A stretch of DNA of 64,000 nucleotides, taken from positions 1,378,542 to 1,442,541 of the forward strand of contig NZ_LT575472.1 in the NCBI RefSeq assembly GCF_900086595.1, read 5' to 3'. Below, piece after piece: positions 9,395 to 18,975 of this stretch. Under the pieces are notes generated by a model. It was not told the DNA's origin and ran no database searches. It saw nothing but the letters and a program-made list of their open reading frames with translations. The stretch is from Clostridium nigeriense. Lineage in GTDB: Bacteria; Bacillota; Clostridia; Clostridiales; Clostridiaceae. Every line of letters starts with the position of its first letter. Within the stretch, counting starts at the first letter, position 1. The position numbers and the translations under genes are program-made.

Positions 9395-10915
9395 ATGTAT
9401 AATGTAATGTTAGTTGATGATGAAAAATTAATAATACAAGGTTTAATGAACATAATTGAATGGGAGGATATTAGGTTAAAGGTAGTAGAAACTGCTCAAA
9501 ATGGATATGATGCCTTAGAAAAATTTAAGTCCAAGCCTGTAGATATTATAGTAACTGATATTAGTATGCCAAGACTAACAGGACTAGAATTGATTAGAGA
9601 AGTTAGAAAAATAAATTCAAAAACTAAATTTATAATTTTAACTGGATATGATGAATTTACCTATGCAAAGGAAGCTATAAAATATGGAGTAGAAAGTTAC
9701 ATTTTAAAGCCTATAAATGAAGAAGAACTTCAAGAAACTCTTATTAATATAGTTAAAGATTTAGATGATAAAAAGCAAGAAAAAAATAAAATATTAGATA
9801 AAAATACAAAACTAATAGAGTATATAGAGAATAAATTAAATGAAAATTATATTTATGATATAAAAGACTCAATATCTATTGATATAGAAAATAAAGCCTA
9901 TACTATAGCTAATATAATTATAGCTAAAAAAGATAAGGAAAGTCCTTATATAAATATAAGCGAAATAATAGAAAAATACACAGAGGATAATTATGAAGTT
10001 TTACATAAATATAATGACCAGGCTATTTTAATAAACTCTTGGGACAAAGATATAAGTAGAAACAAAGTAATTGAATACTATGAAGATATTAAGGACAAGC
10101 TTTCTAAGGAGTCTAATGAATCCATATTCATATCAATTGGTGACTTGGTCTTAGATATAAAAGAATTGAGTAAAAGCTATAATACTGCAAATAATTTGAA
10201 AAAGTATATCTTAACAGAGGGTACTAATCAATGTATATATAAAGAAAAAATTAAAGAAGTGAAAGAAGATAATAGAAATTTTAAAGAGGAAATAGATTAT
10301 ATTAATAAGTTAATTATTGAAAAAAATATTAAAGATTTAGAAAAGTTTATAGTTGATATATTAGATGATAAAAAATTAACTCCTAAAAATATATATGATT
10401 TTTCAATAAAGGTAATAATATTAATTGATAATATATCAAATGAATTAAAGCTTGATCAAAAATATGGAAAAGATAGTTTAAGTAACACTATAATTCAGTT
10501 ATGTAATGAAAGCACTAGAGAAAGTGTACAGTCATTTATAATAAGAGAGTTGGAAGAACTTATAGAATCTATGTATATGAACACTGTTAAGTACAGCCCT
10601 ATAGTTCAGCAAATAGTTAATGTAATAAATGATAGATATTATGAGGAGCTTAGTTTGAAAACTTTAGCAAATCAATATAATATTAATAGTTCTTATTTAG
10701 GTCAAATTTTTTCTAAAGAAACAGACAATTCTTTTTCAGAGTATTTAAATAAAACAAGAAATATGAAAGCTAAGGAATTAATACTAAATACCAACATGAG
10801 GATAAATGATATATCAAAAGAAGTTGGATATGCGGATACAAGTTATTTTTATAGAAAATTTAAAAAGTATTATGGAGTTTCTCCATCTACTTTAAGAGAA
10901 ATGAAAAACTACTAA
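9395..10915 (+). CDS. YesN-type response regulator with AraC DNA-binding domain
   Basis: The 506-residue protein starts with a receiver domain: acidic pair D8-D9, phosphorylated D55 in VTDISMPRL and a conserved lysine in ILKP. A long central linker (about 130-400) follows, then a C-terminal AraC-type double helix-turn-helix (about 405-506, with YADTSYFYRKFKKYYGVSP). It forms a two-component pair with the kinase just upstream. Proteins of this class activate nearby sugar ABC transporter operons, so the permease, GH38, GH20 and GH1 genes downstream and the divergent YesL/GH125 genes are likely targets. A strong terminator follows, so the downstream operon has its own promoter. Confidence 0.92.
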   Translation: MYNVMLVDDEKLIIQGLMNIIEWEDIRLKVVETAQNGYDALEKFKSKPVDIIVTDISMPRLTGLELIREVRKINSKTKFIILTGYDEFTYAKEAIKYGVESYILKPINEEELQETLINIVKDLDDKKQEKNKILDKNTKLIEYIENKLNENYIYDIKDSISIDIENKAYTIANIIIAKKDKESPYINISEIIEKYTEDNYEVLHKYNDQAILINSWDKDISRNKVIEYYEDIKDKLSKESNESIFISIGDLVLDIKELSKSYNTANNLKKYILTEGTNQCIYKEKIKEVKEDNRNFKEEIDYINKLIIEKNIKDLEKFIVDILDDKKLTPKNIYDFSIKVIILIDNISNELKLDQKYGKDSLSNTIIQLCNESTRESVQSFIIRELEELIESMYMNTVKYSPIVQQIVNVINDRYYEELSLKTLANQYNINSSYLGQIFSKETDNSFSEYLNKTRNMKAKELILNTNMRINDISKEVGYADTSYFYRKFKKYYGVSPSTLREMKNY

Positions 10916-10928
10916 ATAAAGATATGAG

Positions 10929-10979
10929 GAATTTATAAAAAGATTATTCTTTGGATAACTTTTTATAAATTCTTTTTTT
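10929..10979 (+). terminator. Strong Rho-independent terminator after the two-component genes
   Basis: A perfect 14-bp stem (10929-10942 with 10959-10972) is followed by seven T. It separates the regulator pair from the permease operon. Confidence 0.92.
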
Positions 10980-11040
10980 CGGCTTTGAAGTATTAAAATA
11001 TCTTGAAGAGTGACTTGTAGCTTGCCATAAACATAGAACA

Positions 11041-11172
11041 GAGAAAAAATTTATAATTCCGAGGAATGAGGAATTATTACCTTCGGTGTGTAAAGAGATA
11101 AATATTGTATGACGGCGACTTGGAGTTTACGACGGAGCAAGGAATATAATATTTATCTCTTTTATTTCTTTA
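11041..11172 (+). ncRNA. Candidate structured RNA or leader attenuator upstream of the permease operon
   Basis: This non-coding stretch between a terminator and the first permease gene contains two hairpins. The first has an 8-bp stem (11053-11060 with 11070-11077), whose 5' side overlaps CCGAGG (11059-11064); that can instead pair with CCTTCGG (11080-11086). The second has a perfect 15-bp stem (11092-11106 with 11148-11162) closing a 41-base, unusually GC-rich apical region, followed by a T-rich tail. The apical region has an imperfect repeat beginning GACGGCGACTTGGA and GACGGAGCAAGGA. The GC content against an AT-rich background, alternative pairing and terminal U tract suggest a regulatory RNA, small RNA or attenuator. 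It matches no riboswitch class I can name. The rest of the gap (10980-11040 and 11173-11243) shows nothing clear. Confidence 0.4.
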
Positions 11173-11243
11173 ATTTATTCACTAAATCTAAATTATTTCA
11201 ACTTTAAAGGTAAATAGTATCTGTGATATATTTTAAGTAGCTC

Positions 11244-11257
11244 AAGAAACGTTTACA
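11244..11257. promoter_or_regulatory. cre-like site upstream of the permease operon
   Basis: The site matches 12 of 14 positions of the CcpA consensus TGNAANCGNWNNCA on the minus strand (TGTAAACGTTTCTT). It lies directly before the ribosome site of the first permease gene, where bound CcpA could block elongation. This would give catabolite repression of the glycan operon. Two mismatches keep confidence modest. Confidence 0.4.
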
Positions 11258-11275
11258 AAGGGAGGAGTTAAAGCA

Positions 11276-12235
11276 ATGTCTAAAGTTAAAAAATTAGATA
11301 AAAAGAACAATAAATCATGGCTTAAAAAATTAAAAGATAATAGGGAATTCTTATTTTTGACGTTACCGGGAACCATATGGTTTTTAATATTTGCTTATTT
11401 ACCTATGGTAGGGATTATAATTGCTTTTAAGAATTGGAAAATAAGTGGAGGCTTTATAGAAAGCTTAATAAAAAGTGAATGGGTAGGATTGGATAATTTC
11501 AAGTTCTTATTTAATAGTAGTGATGCTTGGCTTATTACAAGAAATACAGTTTTATATAATCTTGTATTTATAATATTAGGAATAGTTCTTCCGGTTACAT
11601 TAGCTATATTGCTAAAGGAATTACTAAACAAGAGACTATCAAAATTTTATCAAAGTTCAATGTTTCTACCTTATTTCTTATCTTGGGTTGTTGTAAGCTA
11701 TTGCTTATTTGCATTTTTAAGTCCAGAAAAAGGATATATAAATGGAATTATTACATCTTTAGGTGGAGAAAAGATATCTTGGTATACGGAATCTAAATAC
11801 TGGATTTTCATACTAATCTTTATGAGTCAATGGAAAGGCATTGGATATGGAACAGTTATTTACTTAGCATCTATTTGCGGAATAGACAAGTCTTATTATG
11901 AGGCAGCAATGATAGATGGAGCAAGTAAATGGCAACAAATAAAGTATATAACTCTTCCATCATTAAAACCAGTTTTAATAATAATGTTTATAACTGCTAT
12001 TGGAGGAATGTTTAGAGCAGACTTCGGATTATTCTATCAACTTCCAAAGAACTCAGGAGCATTATATTCAGTAACTAACGTTATAGATACTTATGTTTAT
12101 AGAGGATTAACAAACTTAGGTAACATTGGAATGAGTTCAGCAGCAGCTCTATATCAATCCTTTGTAGGACTTGTTTTAATCTTGGTTACTAATGGAATTG
12201 TTAGAAAAGTAGATAATGAAAATGCATTCTTCTAA
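11276..12235 (+). CDS. Sugar ABC transporter permease, LplB/YteP type
   Basis: This 319-residue inner-membrane permease has about six helices and the EAA loop YEAAMIDGASKWQQIKYITLP, which contacts the transport ATPase. It belongs to the CUT1-type oligosaccharide permeases, in the LplB group that accompanies YesM/YesN systems. A GGGAGGAG site precedes the start. The partner permease starts 18 bases after the stop. No gene for a solute-binding protein or for an ATPase is nearby; a shared MsmX-type ATPase encoded elsewhere is usual for this group. With GH38, GH20 and GH1 downstream, an imported mannose-containing oligosaccharide is the likely cargo. Confidence 0.9.
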   Translation: MSKVKKLDKKNNKSWLKKLKDNREFLFLTLPGTIWFLIFAYLPMVGIIIAFKNWKISGGFIESLIKSEWVGLDNFKFLFNSSDAWLITRNTVLYNLVFIILGIVLPVTLAILLKELLNKRLSKFYQSSMFLPYFLSWVVVSYCLFAFLSPEKGYINGIITSLGGEKISWYTESKYWIFILIFMSQWKGIGYGTVIYLASICGIDKSYYEAAMIDGASKWQQIKYITLPSLKPVLIIMFITAIGGMFRADFGLFYQLPKNSGALYSVTNVIDTYVYRGLTNLGNIGMSSAAALYQSFVGLVLILVTNGIVRKVDNENAFF

Positions 12236-12253
12236 AATAAAGGTGGTGTAAAA

Positions 12254-13222
12254 ATGATAGAAAAAATAAAGCATAGATTCGGAATTAAAAAGGAAAAGAA
12301 TCTAAATGAAGAAACAGAACATGTAACTAAATTTAACTCAATATCAAAATCAACTAATGTACTTTTAAATATATTATTTGCTACTTTAGCAGCACTTTGT
12401 ATATTACCATTTTTATTCGTTTTAATTATTTCGTTAACTAGTGAACAAGCTTTGCAGGCTAATGGATATAAATTTTGGCCAGATGAGTGGAGCTTAGAAG
12501 CTTATAGATATATATTTGAGTCTGGTAGTAATATACTTAGATCTTATGGAATAACTATATTCGTAACAGTAACAGGAACACTTTTAGGATTAACAATAAT
12601 GACAACTTATGCTTATGCATTATCAAGAAAAAACTTTGCCTTTAGAGGTTTCTTTACAAAATTAATATTTATTCCAATGTTATTTTCAGGTGGTATGGTT
12701 GCATCATATTTAGTAGTAACAAGGTTCTTAGGGCTTAAAAATAATTTATTAGCACTTATACTTCCAATTTGCGTAAGTTCTTTTAATATTATAATACTAA
12801 GAACATTCTTTAAGACTACTGTACCCGATGCCATTATAGAATCAGCAAAAATAGATGGTGCTTCAGAGTTTCTACTATTTGTAAAAATAGTTTTACCAAT
12901 ATCACTTCCAGCAATAGCTACTATAGCATTATTTTTAACCCTAGGATTTTGGAATGACTGGTTTAATGCAATGCTTTATATAGATAAAAATAATTTAATA
13001 CCATTACAATACCTTCTAATTAAACTGGAAACTTCTATAGAGTTCTTAGTTAATAATTCTGCAATATTAGGAACTACAGCAGTTCAAGAAGCTGCTAAAA
13101 TGCCGAAGGAAACAGTGAAAATGGCTATAGTAGTTATAAGTACACTACCAATTGTATGTGCATATCCATTCTTCCAAAGATACTTTGTAAGTGGATTAAC
13201 AGTTGGAGCTGTAAAAGAATAG
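12254..13222 (+). CDS. Sugar ABC transporter permease, YtcP/YesQ type
   Basis: This 322-residue permease has six predicted helices after a charged N-terminal segment of about 30 residues. The EAA loop is IESAKIDGASEFLLFVKIVLP near residue 197. It pairs with the preceding LplB-type subunit to form the membrane channel. In most related operons a gene for an extracellular binding lipoprotein follows; here the next gene is the GH38 mannosidase, 62 bases downstream. The binding protein must be elsewhere or lost. Confidence 0.9.
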   Translation: MIEKIKHRFGIKKEKNLNEETEHVTKFNSISKSTNVLLNILFATLAALCILPFLFVLIISLTSEQALQANGYKFWPDEWSLEAYRYIFESGSNILRSYGITIFVTVTGTLLGLTIMTTYAYALSRKNFAFRGFFTKLIFIPMLFSGGMVASYLVVTRFLGLKNNLLALILPICVSSFNIIILRTFFKTTVPDAIIESAKIDGASEFLLFVKIVLPISLPAIATIALFLTLGFWNDWFNAMLYIDKNNLIPLQYLLIKLETSIEFLVNNSAILGTTAVQEAAKMPKETVKMAIVVISTLPIVCAYPFFQRYFVSGLTVGAVKE

Positions 13223-13284
13223 TAAATAATAATAAAAATAATAAAAAATAATAATATAAAATAATGATCATAGGAGAGTAGAAT

Positions 13285-16200
13285 ATGTTTTATTTATTAG
13301 AAAGAATTGACAAGACTTGCAACGAAATTGCGAAAAATGTATATAGAAATCAAGTGAATCTTGAAAACTATATGTATATAGATGGTAACTATCATAATAT
13401 AGATTTAATTAAGGATGCTCCAAAGGATGGTTGGAGAGAATTTAAAACTGGAGATTTATGGGGAGGAAGAGATAAGCATGGATGGTTTAAGTGCTCTGTA
13501 GAAGTTCCAGAAGAATTTGCAGGGAAAACTATAGCCCTTAACTTCCATACTTTCGAAGAAGGTTGGGATGCTACTAATCCTCAATTTATTCTATATGTAA
13601 ATGGAGAGCATATACAAGGAGTAGATATTAATCATAGAGAAGTTATCTTAACTCATGATGCTGTTCCAGGAACAAAATATGAAATAGATTTACATGCTTA
13701 TGCTGGAATGTTAGCTGATAAAAAAGCTACTTTACATGGTAAATTAGTAGAAATAGATATGGATTCAAGAGAACTATACTGGAATTTAAAAGTTCCTGTA
13801 GATGTTTGTAAGGAATTAGACAAAGAAGATAAAAACAGAGTAGATATGATAACTGTTTTAAATGATGCTATAAACTTAATTGATTTAAGAAGACCAAAAT
13901 CAAAAGAATATGATGAAAGTGTTAAGAAGGCAAATGAATTCTTAAATGATAAATTCTATGGGGAATTATGTGGACACGAAGATGTAATTGCAACTTGCGT
14001 AGGACATACACATATAGATGTAGCTTGGATGTGGACTGTAGCTCAAACTAGAGAAAAAGTTGCAAGAAGCTTCTCAACAGTATTAAAACTAATGGAAGAA
14101 TATCCTGAATATATATTTATGTCTTCTCAGCCTCAATTATATAAGATGTTAAAAGAAGATCATCCAAAGGTATATGAGAAAGTAAAGGAAAAAGTAAAAG
14201 AAGGTGTATGGGAACCAGAAGGTGCAATGTGGCTTGAAGCAGATTGTAATGTTACATCTGGAGAATCACTAGTAAGACAAATACTTCATGGAAAGAGATT
14301 CTTTAAGGAAGAATTTAATGTAGATAACAAGATACTATGGTTACCAGACGTATTTGGTTATTCAGCAGCACTACCTCAAATTCTTAAAAAGTCTGATGTT
14401 GATTATTTTATGACAACTAAGATAGCTTGGAACCAATTTAATAAAATACCAAATGATACATTTATGTGGAGAGGTATAGACGGAAGTGAAGTGTTAACAC
14501 ACTTTATAACAACTACAGGACCTGGACAAGATAGAGACTCACACTTTACAACATATAACGGACACGTTCAACCAGATGCTGTAATGGGTGCTTGGAGAAG
14601 ATACCAAAACAAGAATTTAAATAATGATGTTTTAATTTCCTTTGGATGGGGAGATGGTGGCGGCGGAGCTACTTTAGAAATGCTTGAAAATGCAAGAAGA
14701 TTATCAAAGGGAATTCCAGGAGCTCCAAGAGTTAAAATGGGTACGTCTTTAGATTACTTCAAGAGATTAGAAGAAAAAGTTTCAGGTAATAAGAAGTTAC
14801 CAAAGTGGGTTGGAGAATTATATCTTGAATACCATAGAGGAACTTATACATCAATGGCAAGAAATAAGAGAGATAACAGAAAATGTGAAAACCTATATAC
14901 TGCAGCTGAAAAAGTTAATTCATTATCTATGTTACTTGGAAATAACTATCCTCAAGAAAGTATAAATAATTCATGGGAAACAATTTTATTAAATCAATTC
15001 CATGACATTATACCAGGATCATCAATTAAAGAAGTTTATGATGTTACAGAGGTAGAATATAAGGAATTATTAGAAAATGTTAATGGGTTAATAGATAGTG
15101 GTATGGATAACATCAATAACAATATTAATTTATCTAAGAGAAGTGTTGTAGTAAATAATACTTTAGGTTTTGATAGAGATGATATTGTAACATTTGAAGT
15201 TCCAAGTGATATAACAAATCCAGCTATATTAGATGAAAATGGTGAAGAAGTAGTATGTCAAAGAATAGAAGAAAATAAAGCAATATTCTTTGCAAAAGGA
15301 ATACCTGCTAATGGATATAAATCATTTGAAATAGTTGAAGCTACTAAAACATCAAAGGACGTTGTAGATGTAACTAACTCTCATGCAGAAAATAAATTCT
15401 TTAAAGTAATATTTGATGAAAAAGGACAAATTACTTCCTTTATAAATAAAGAAGCTAATAGAGAAATATTAAAAGCTGGAACAGTAGCTAATGAAATTCA
15501 AGCTTTTGAAGATAAGCCAATGTGCTTTGATAACTGGGATATAGATATTTATTATAAGGAAAAAATGTGGAAAATAGATGATGTTCAAAACATTGAAGTT
15601 ATAGAAAGAGGACCAGTAAGAAGTACATTAAAGATAGAAAGAAAGTTCCTTGAATCAACAATAGTTCAAAAGATATATGTTTATAATGATATTCCAAGAA
15701 TAGATTTCAATACTTATGCTGATTGGAAAGAAAGAGATGTGTTAGTGAAAGCAGCATTCCCAGTAGAAATAAATGCTAAGGAAGCAACTTATGAAATACA
15801 ATATGGAAATGTAACTAGACCAACTCATAATAATACATCTTGGGATGTAGCAGCATTTGAAGTTTGTGGACATAAATGGGCAGATTTATCTGAAGGGGAT
15901 TTTGGAGTTTCATTATTAAATGATTCTAAGTATGGACATGATATAAAAGATGGTAACATGAGATTAACATTATTAAAATCATCATGTGATCCAAATCCAG
16001 ATGCGGATAAGGAAGAACACTTCTTCACATATTCAATATACGCACATACAGGAACATGGAAGGAAGCTAAGACTGCAAACCAAGCTTATCAACTAAATGT
16101 ACCTCTATTTGCTAAGGTTGAAGAAGCGCATTCAGGTAAGTTACCAAGTGAACTAAGCTTAGCTAAAGTAAATAAAGAAAATATAATGATAGAAGTTATA

Positions 16201-16416
16201 AAGAAAGCAGAAGATACTGATCATTTAATAGTTAGAATGTATGAATTCCACAATAAAAAGACAAATGCTACATTAACATTCTTAAATGATATAGAAAATG
16301 CTATAGAATGTAACTTATTAGAAAGAGATTTAGAAAATGTAAATGTAGATGGAAATAGAATTAACTTTACAATAAATCCTTTTGAAATAAAGACATTTAA
16401 AGTTAAGTTAAAATAA
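13285..16416 (+). CDS. GH38 alpha-mannosidase
   Basis: This 1043-residue protein has the GH38 layout: N-terminal beta domain, catalytic barrel (about 225-500), three-helix bundle and long C-terminal beta domains. Visible zinc ligands are H243 and D245 in HTHIDVAWMW and H573 in NQFHDIIPGSS. The catalytic nucleophile is D355 in WLPDVFGYS. The enzyme removes alpha-linked mannose with retention. There is no signal peptide, so it works in the cytosol on imported substrate. It follows the permease genes in the same operon and complements the divergent GH125 enzyme, which handles alpha-1,6 linkages. The linkage preference (alpha-1,2, 1,3 or 1,6) is not readable from the sequence. Confidence 0.95.
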   Translation: MFYLLERIDKTCNEIAKNVYRNQVNLENYMYIDGNYHNIDLIKDAPKDGWREFKTGDLWGGRDKHGWFKCSVEVPEEFAGKTIALNFHTFEEGWDATNPQFILYVNGEHIQGVDINHREVILTHDAVPGTKYEIDLHAYAGMLADKKATLHGKLVEIDMDSRELYWNLKVPVDVCKELDKEDKNRVDMITVLNDAINLIDLRRPKSKEYDESVKKANEFLNDKFYGELCGHEDVIATCVGHTHIDVAWMWTVAQTREKVARSFSTVLKLMEEYPEYIFMSSQPQLYKMLKEDHPKVYEKVKEKVKEGVWEPEGAMWLEADCNVTSGESLVRQILHGKRFFKEEFNVDNKILWLPDVFGYSAALPQILKKSDVDYFMTTKIAWNQFNKIPNDTFMWRGIDGSEVLTHFITTTGPGQDRDSHFTTYNGHVQPDAVMGAWRRYQNKNLNNDVLISFGWGDGGGGATLEMLENARRLSKGIPGAPRVKMGTSLDYFKRLEEKVSGNKKLPKWVGELYLEYHRGTYTSMARNKRDNRKCENLYTAAEKVNSLSMLLGNNYPQESINNSWETILLNQFHDIIPGSSIKEVYDVTEVEYKELLENVNGLIDSGMDNINNNINLSKRSVVVNNTLGFDRDDIVTFEVPSDITNPAILDENGEEVVCQRIEENKAIFFAKGIPANGYKSFEIVEATKTSKDVVDVTNSHAENKFFKVIFDEKGQITSFINKEANREILKAGTVANEIQAFEDKPMCFDNWDIDIYYKEKMWKIDDVQNIEVIERGPVRSTLKIERKFLESTIVQKIYVYNDIPRIDFNTYADWKERDVLVKAAFPVEINAKEATYEIQYGNVTRPTHNNTSWDVAAFEVCGHKWADLSEGDFGVSLLNDSKYGHDIKDGNMRLTLLKSSCDPNPDADKEEHFFTYSIYAHTGTWKEAKTANQAYQLNVPLFAKVEEAHSGKLPSELSLAKVNKENIMIEVIKKAEDTDHLIVRMYEFHNKKTNATLTFLNDIENAIECNLLERDLENVNVDGNRINFTINPFEIKTFKVKLK

Positions 16417-16440
16417 TTACTATAATAAATTATTAGACAA

Positions 16441-16498
16441 TAAAGGTAATACTATATCTAGATTTTTTTACTAAAATTAAGGTATTTTATTACCTTTA
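16441..16498 (+). other. Alternative hairpins between GH38 and the next gene
   Basis: TAAAGGTAATA (16441-16451) can pair with TATTACCTTTA (16488-16498). The same 3' segment can instead pair with AAGGTA at 16479-16484. The two structures exclude each other, and the T tail is weak. This may be a partial terminator or attenuator that reduces expression of the downstream genes. Confidence 0.35.
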
Positions 16499-16537
16499 AA
16501 TTTTAATATAGTTAAGGATAAAATGGATTTTTGATAT

Positions 16538-18943
16538 ATGTATAATAAAAATGAAATAAAGGCTCCTACAATAGTAAATATATATAATTTTATAAGAAAA
16601 ACAGTATATCCAAGTGGTGAATTTGTTTATGATGATTTTAAAACTATAATTCATCAGTTAGAAATATTAAAAGAATATGGACTTCCAGCAACTTATGCAC
16701 TAAAATATGATGCTTTAATAGATGAAAGATTTAGTAATTTAATAAAGGAAAGCATTGATGATTATGATGAAGTTGGAATATGGTGGGAAATAGATAAACA
16801 ACTAGCTGAAAAATCAGGGGTTAAGTGGAAGGGAAATACTCCAGTAGATGATCATGTAAACATAGGGTATTCATTAGGTTACTCTATAGAAGATAGAATA
16901 AAAATGGTAGATGTTTATATGAAAGATTTTAAAGAAATCTTTGGTTACTATCCTAAGTCAGTGGGGTCTTGGGTAATAGATATAGTGACCTTAGAGTATT
17001 TAAAAGAAAAGTATAGTATTGAAGCTGTTGCTATATGTAGAGATCAAATTGGAACAGATGGATTTACATTATGGGGTGGATATTTTAATCAAGGGTATTA
17101 CCCTAGTAAAATAAATGAATATATGCCATCTCAAAATAAGGAAATGCAATTAGATTTACCTATTTTTAGAATGTTAGCACCAGATCCTATATATGCATTT
17201 GAGGATGGATTAAGAAAATCTGTAAATGGTGTTTATACTTTAGAACCAGCAGCAGTAATTGCTCAAAATAAGGATTGGGTCAAATGGTTATTTGAAAGGC
17301 ATACTAATGAAGAAGTATTAGGATTTTCTTATGTACAAGCTGGTCAAGAAAATACTTTTTTATGGAATACAATGAGAAAGGGGTATGAACTTCAAATTCC
17401 ATATATAAAATCCCTAGCAAGTGAAGGAAAGATTAGAGTAGAAACCTTAAAGGAAACAGGAAGATGGTTTAAGAACAAGTATAAGCTTACACCTCCAACA
17501 ACTTTAACCGCATCAGAGGATTGGAATAAAGATAACTTAAGGATTATGTGGTATAACAGTAGATTTTATAGAATAAGTTTTCTTTATGAAAATATGAATC
17601 TATCTATAAGAGATATGCATATTTTTAATGAAAATTATAAATCAAGATATTATGATAATACATTAGAATCTAATGAAAGTATATTTGATGCTCTTCCAAT
17701 ATTAAATGCTCATTACTGGAGTGATGATAACAAAAGAGCGTCAATAGATTTGATAAGAATAAATAATTTAAAGGAATTAGATTATATAAAAGGATATGAA
17801 CCAAATTTTTCTGTATTAGATGATGCTACTTATAAAACACTTTGGAAAACTATTGATAATTCAACTATAGAAATCTTATGTAAGGAATCTGAAATTATAA
17901 TAAAGGAAGATATAAACAAGAATTTAGGGTTACATATTAATAAATTTCCTATCTTAAAGTATGCAAATAAAAAGGAAATAATATGTGAGCATAATAATTT
18001 TACATACTCTCTTTATTTAATAAAAGGTGAGTTTATATTAAAAGAAGATTCCTCCATTATAATTAATTCAGAAGATAATGAAATAAGAATTTCAGTAGAG
18101 AAGGAAGAAGTAGCAGATAATAAGGTATTTTATTCAGATTATTATTTAAAAAACAAAAAAGAAGTAGATGAATATATACCCAAATATAAAAGAATAAAAG
18201 TTAAATCAAAATTACTTCCAAGGGCATTAAGACCTAGAATTTTTCCAAAGACACTGGTAATGAGACCCTCTATAACTGAAAAAGTTATAATAGAAAATCC
18301 TAATAAAGAAGGAGAAATTAGATATACTTTAGATGGAAGTGAGCCTAATTTAAGCTCTTTACTTTATAAGGAGCCTATAGTAATAAAAGAACCTTTAATA
18401 ATTAAGGCTAAGGCTTTTAGAAAAGGATACAAAGAAAGTGAAATAGAAGAGGGAAGATTTTATTCATCTTTATTAATTAAAGATATAAAGAGTTTTACGA
18501 CTCCAGTAGATATAAAGAAATATAATAAAAATGGTGTATATGATTTAATAGATAGAAAAAAAGGTAGTGAGGATTACACAGATGGTAACTGGCTTGGATA
18601 TCATGAAGATTTAAATGTAATAGTGGATTTAGGAGAGGAAAAAAATATAAGAAAAGTAACTGTAGGTTTTCTGCAGGATACTAGAGCATGGATTTATTAT
18701 CCTAGATTTATAGATTTTAAGGTTTCATCAGATGGAGAAGTCTTTACAGATATAAAAAGAATTTATTATAAAAATTCTATTCCAAGAAAAGAAGTTGCAG
18801 TAGAAGATATTTCTGCAAGCTATATTGGAAAAGCAAGATATATAAGGATATTTGCAAAAAATGAAGAGATATGTCCAGAGTGGAGTATTATGGCAGGCGA
18901 GGGACCGGCATTTATGTTTGTTGATGAAATTACAGTTGAATAA
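16538..18943 (+). CDS. Multidomain glycan-locus protein of unknown function
   Basis: I do not recognise a characterised enzyme here. Residues 1-320 look like an alpha/beta barrel, distantly like a polysaccharide-deacetylase or GH57-type fold, with the striking stretch RDQIGTDGFTLWGGYFNQGY near residue 170. It resembles families annotated as DUF3863 from memory. A middle beta-rich part (about 340-560) follows. Residues 575-650 contain RYTLDGSEPNLSS, typical of the chitobiase C-terminal or Fn3-associated module. Residues 660-801 look like an F5/8 type C (CBM32-like) carbohydrate-binding domain. There is no signal peptide. An in-frame stop lies two codons before the ATG and the ribosome site is weak (AAGGAT about 19 bases upstream). 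It sits between GH38 and GH20, so a glycan-active enzyme is likely. Confidence 0.75.
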   Translation: MYNKNEIKAPTIVNIYNFIRKTVYPSGEFVYDDFKTIIHQLEILKEYGLPATYALKYDALIDERFSNLIKESIDDYDEVGIWWEIDKQLAEKSGVKWKGNTPVDDHVNIGYSLGYSIEDRIKMVDVYMKDFKEIFGYYPKSVGSWVIDIVTLEYLKEKYSIEAVAICRDQIGTDGFTLWGGYFNQGYYPSKINEYMPSQNKEMQLDLPIFRMLAPDPIYAFEDGLRKSVNGVYTLEPAAVIAQNKDWVKWLFERHTNEEVLGFSYVQAGQENTFLWNTMRKGYELQIPYIKSLASEGKIRVETLKETGRWFKNKYKLTPPTTLTASEDWNKDNLRIMWYNSRFYRISFLYENMNLSIRDMHIFNENYKSRYYDNTLESNESIFDALPILNAHYWSDDNKRASIDLIRINNLKELDYIKGYEPNFSVLDDATYKTLWKTIDNSTIEILCKESEIIIKEDINKNLGLHINKFPILKYANKKEIICEHNNFTYSLYLIKGEFILKEDSSIIINSEDNEIRISVEKEEVADNKVFYSDYYLKNKKEVDEYIPKYKRIKVKSKLLPRALRPRIFPKTLVMRPSITEKVIIENPNKEGEIRYTLDGSEPNLSSLLYKEPIVIKEPLIIKAKAFRKGYKESEIEEGRFYSSLLIKDIKSFTTPVDIKKYNKNGVYDLIDRKKGSEDYTDGNWLGYHEDLNVIVDLGEEKNIRKVTVGFLQDTRAWIYYPRFIDFKVSSDGEVFTDIKRIYYKNSIPRKEVAVEDISASYIGKARYIRIFAKNEEICPEWSIMAGEGPAFMFVDEITVE

Positions 18944-18975
18944 TTTTAATGCCAGCTAAAAGAGGAGATGTAAGT

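Noticed and set aside
10980..11172. Known riboswitch class (cyclic di-GMP, T-box, purine or similar)
   Set aside because: None of the conserved cores of these classes was found; the element is kept only as an unclassified structured RNA candidate.
18949..18975. Longer N-terminus of the GH20 protein
   Set aside because: The ATG at 18949 sits 5 bases after the previous stop with no ribosome site; AGAGGAG serves the ATG at 18976.
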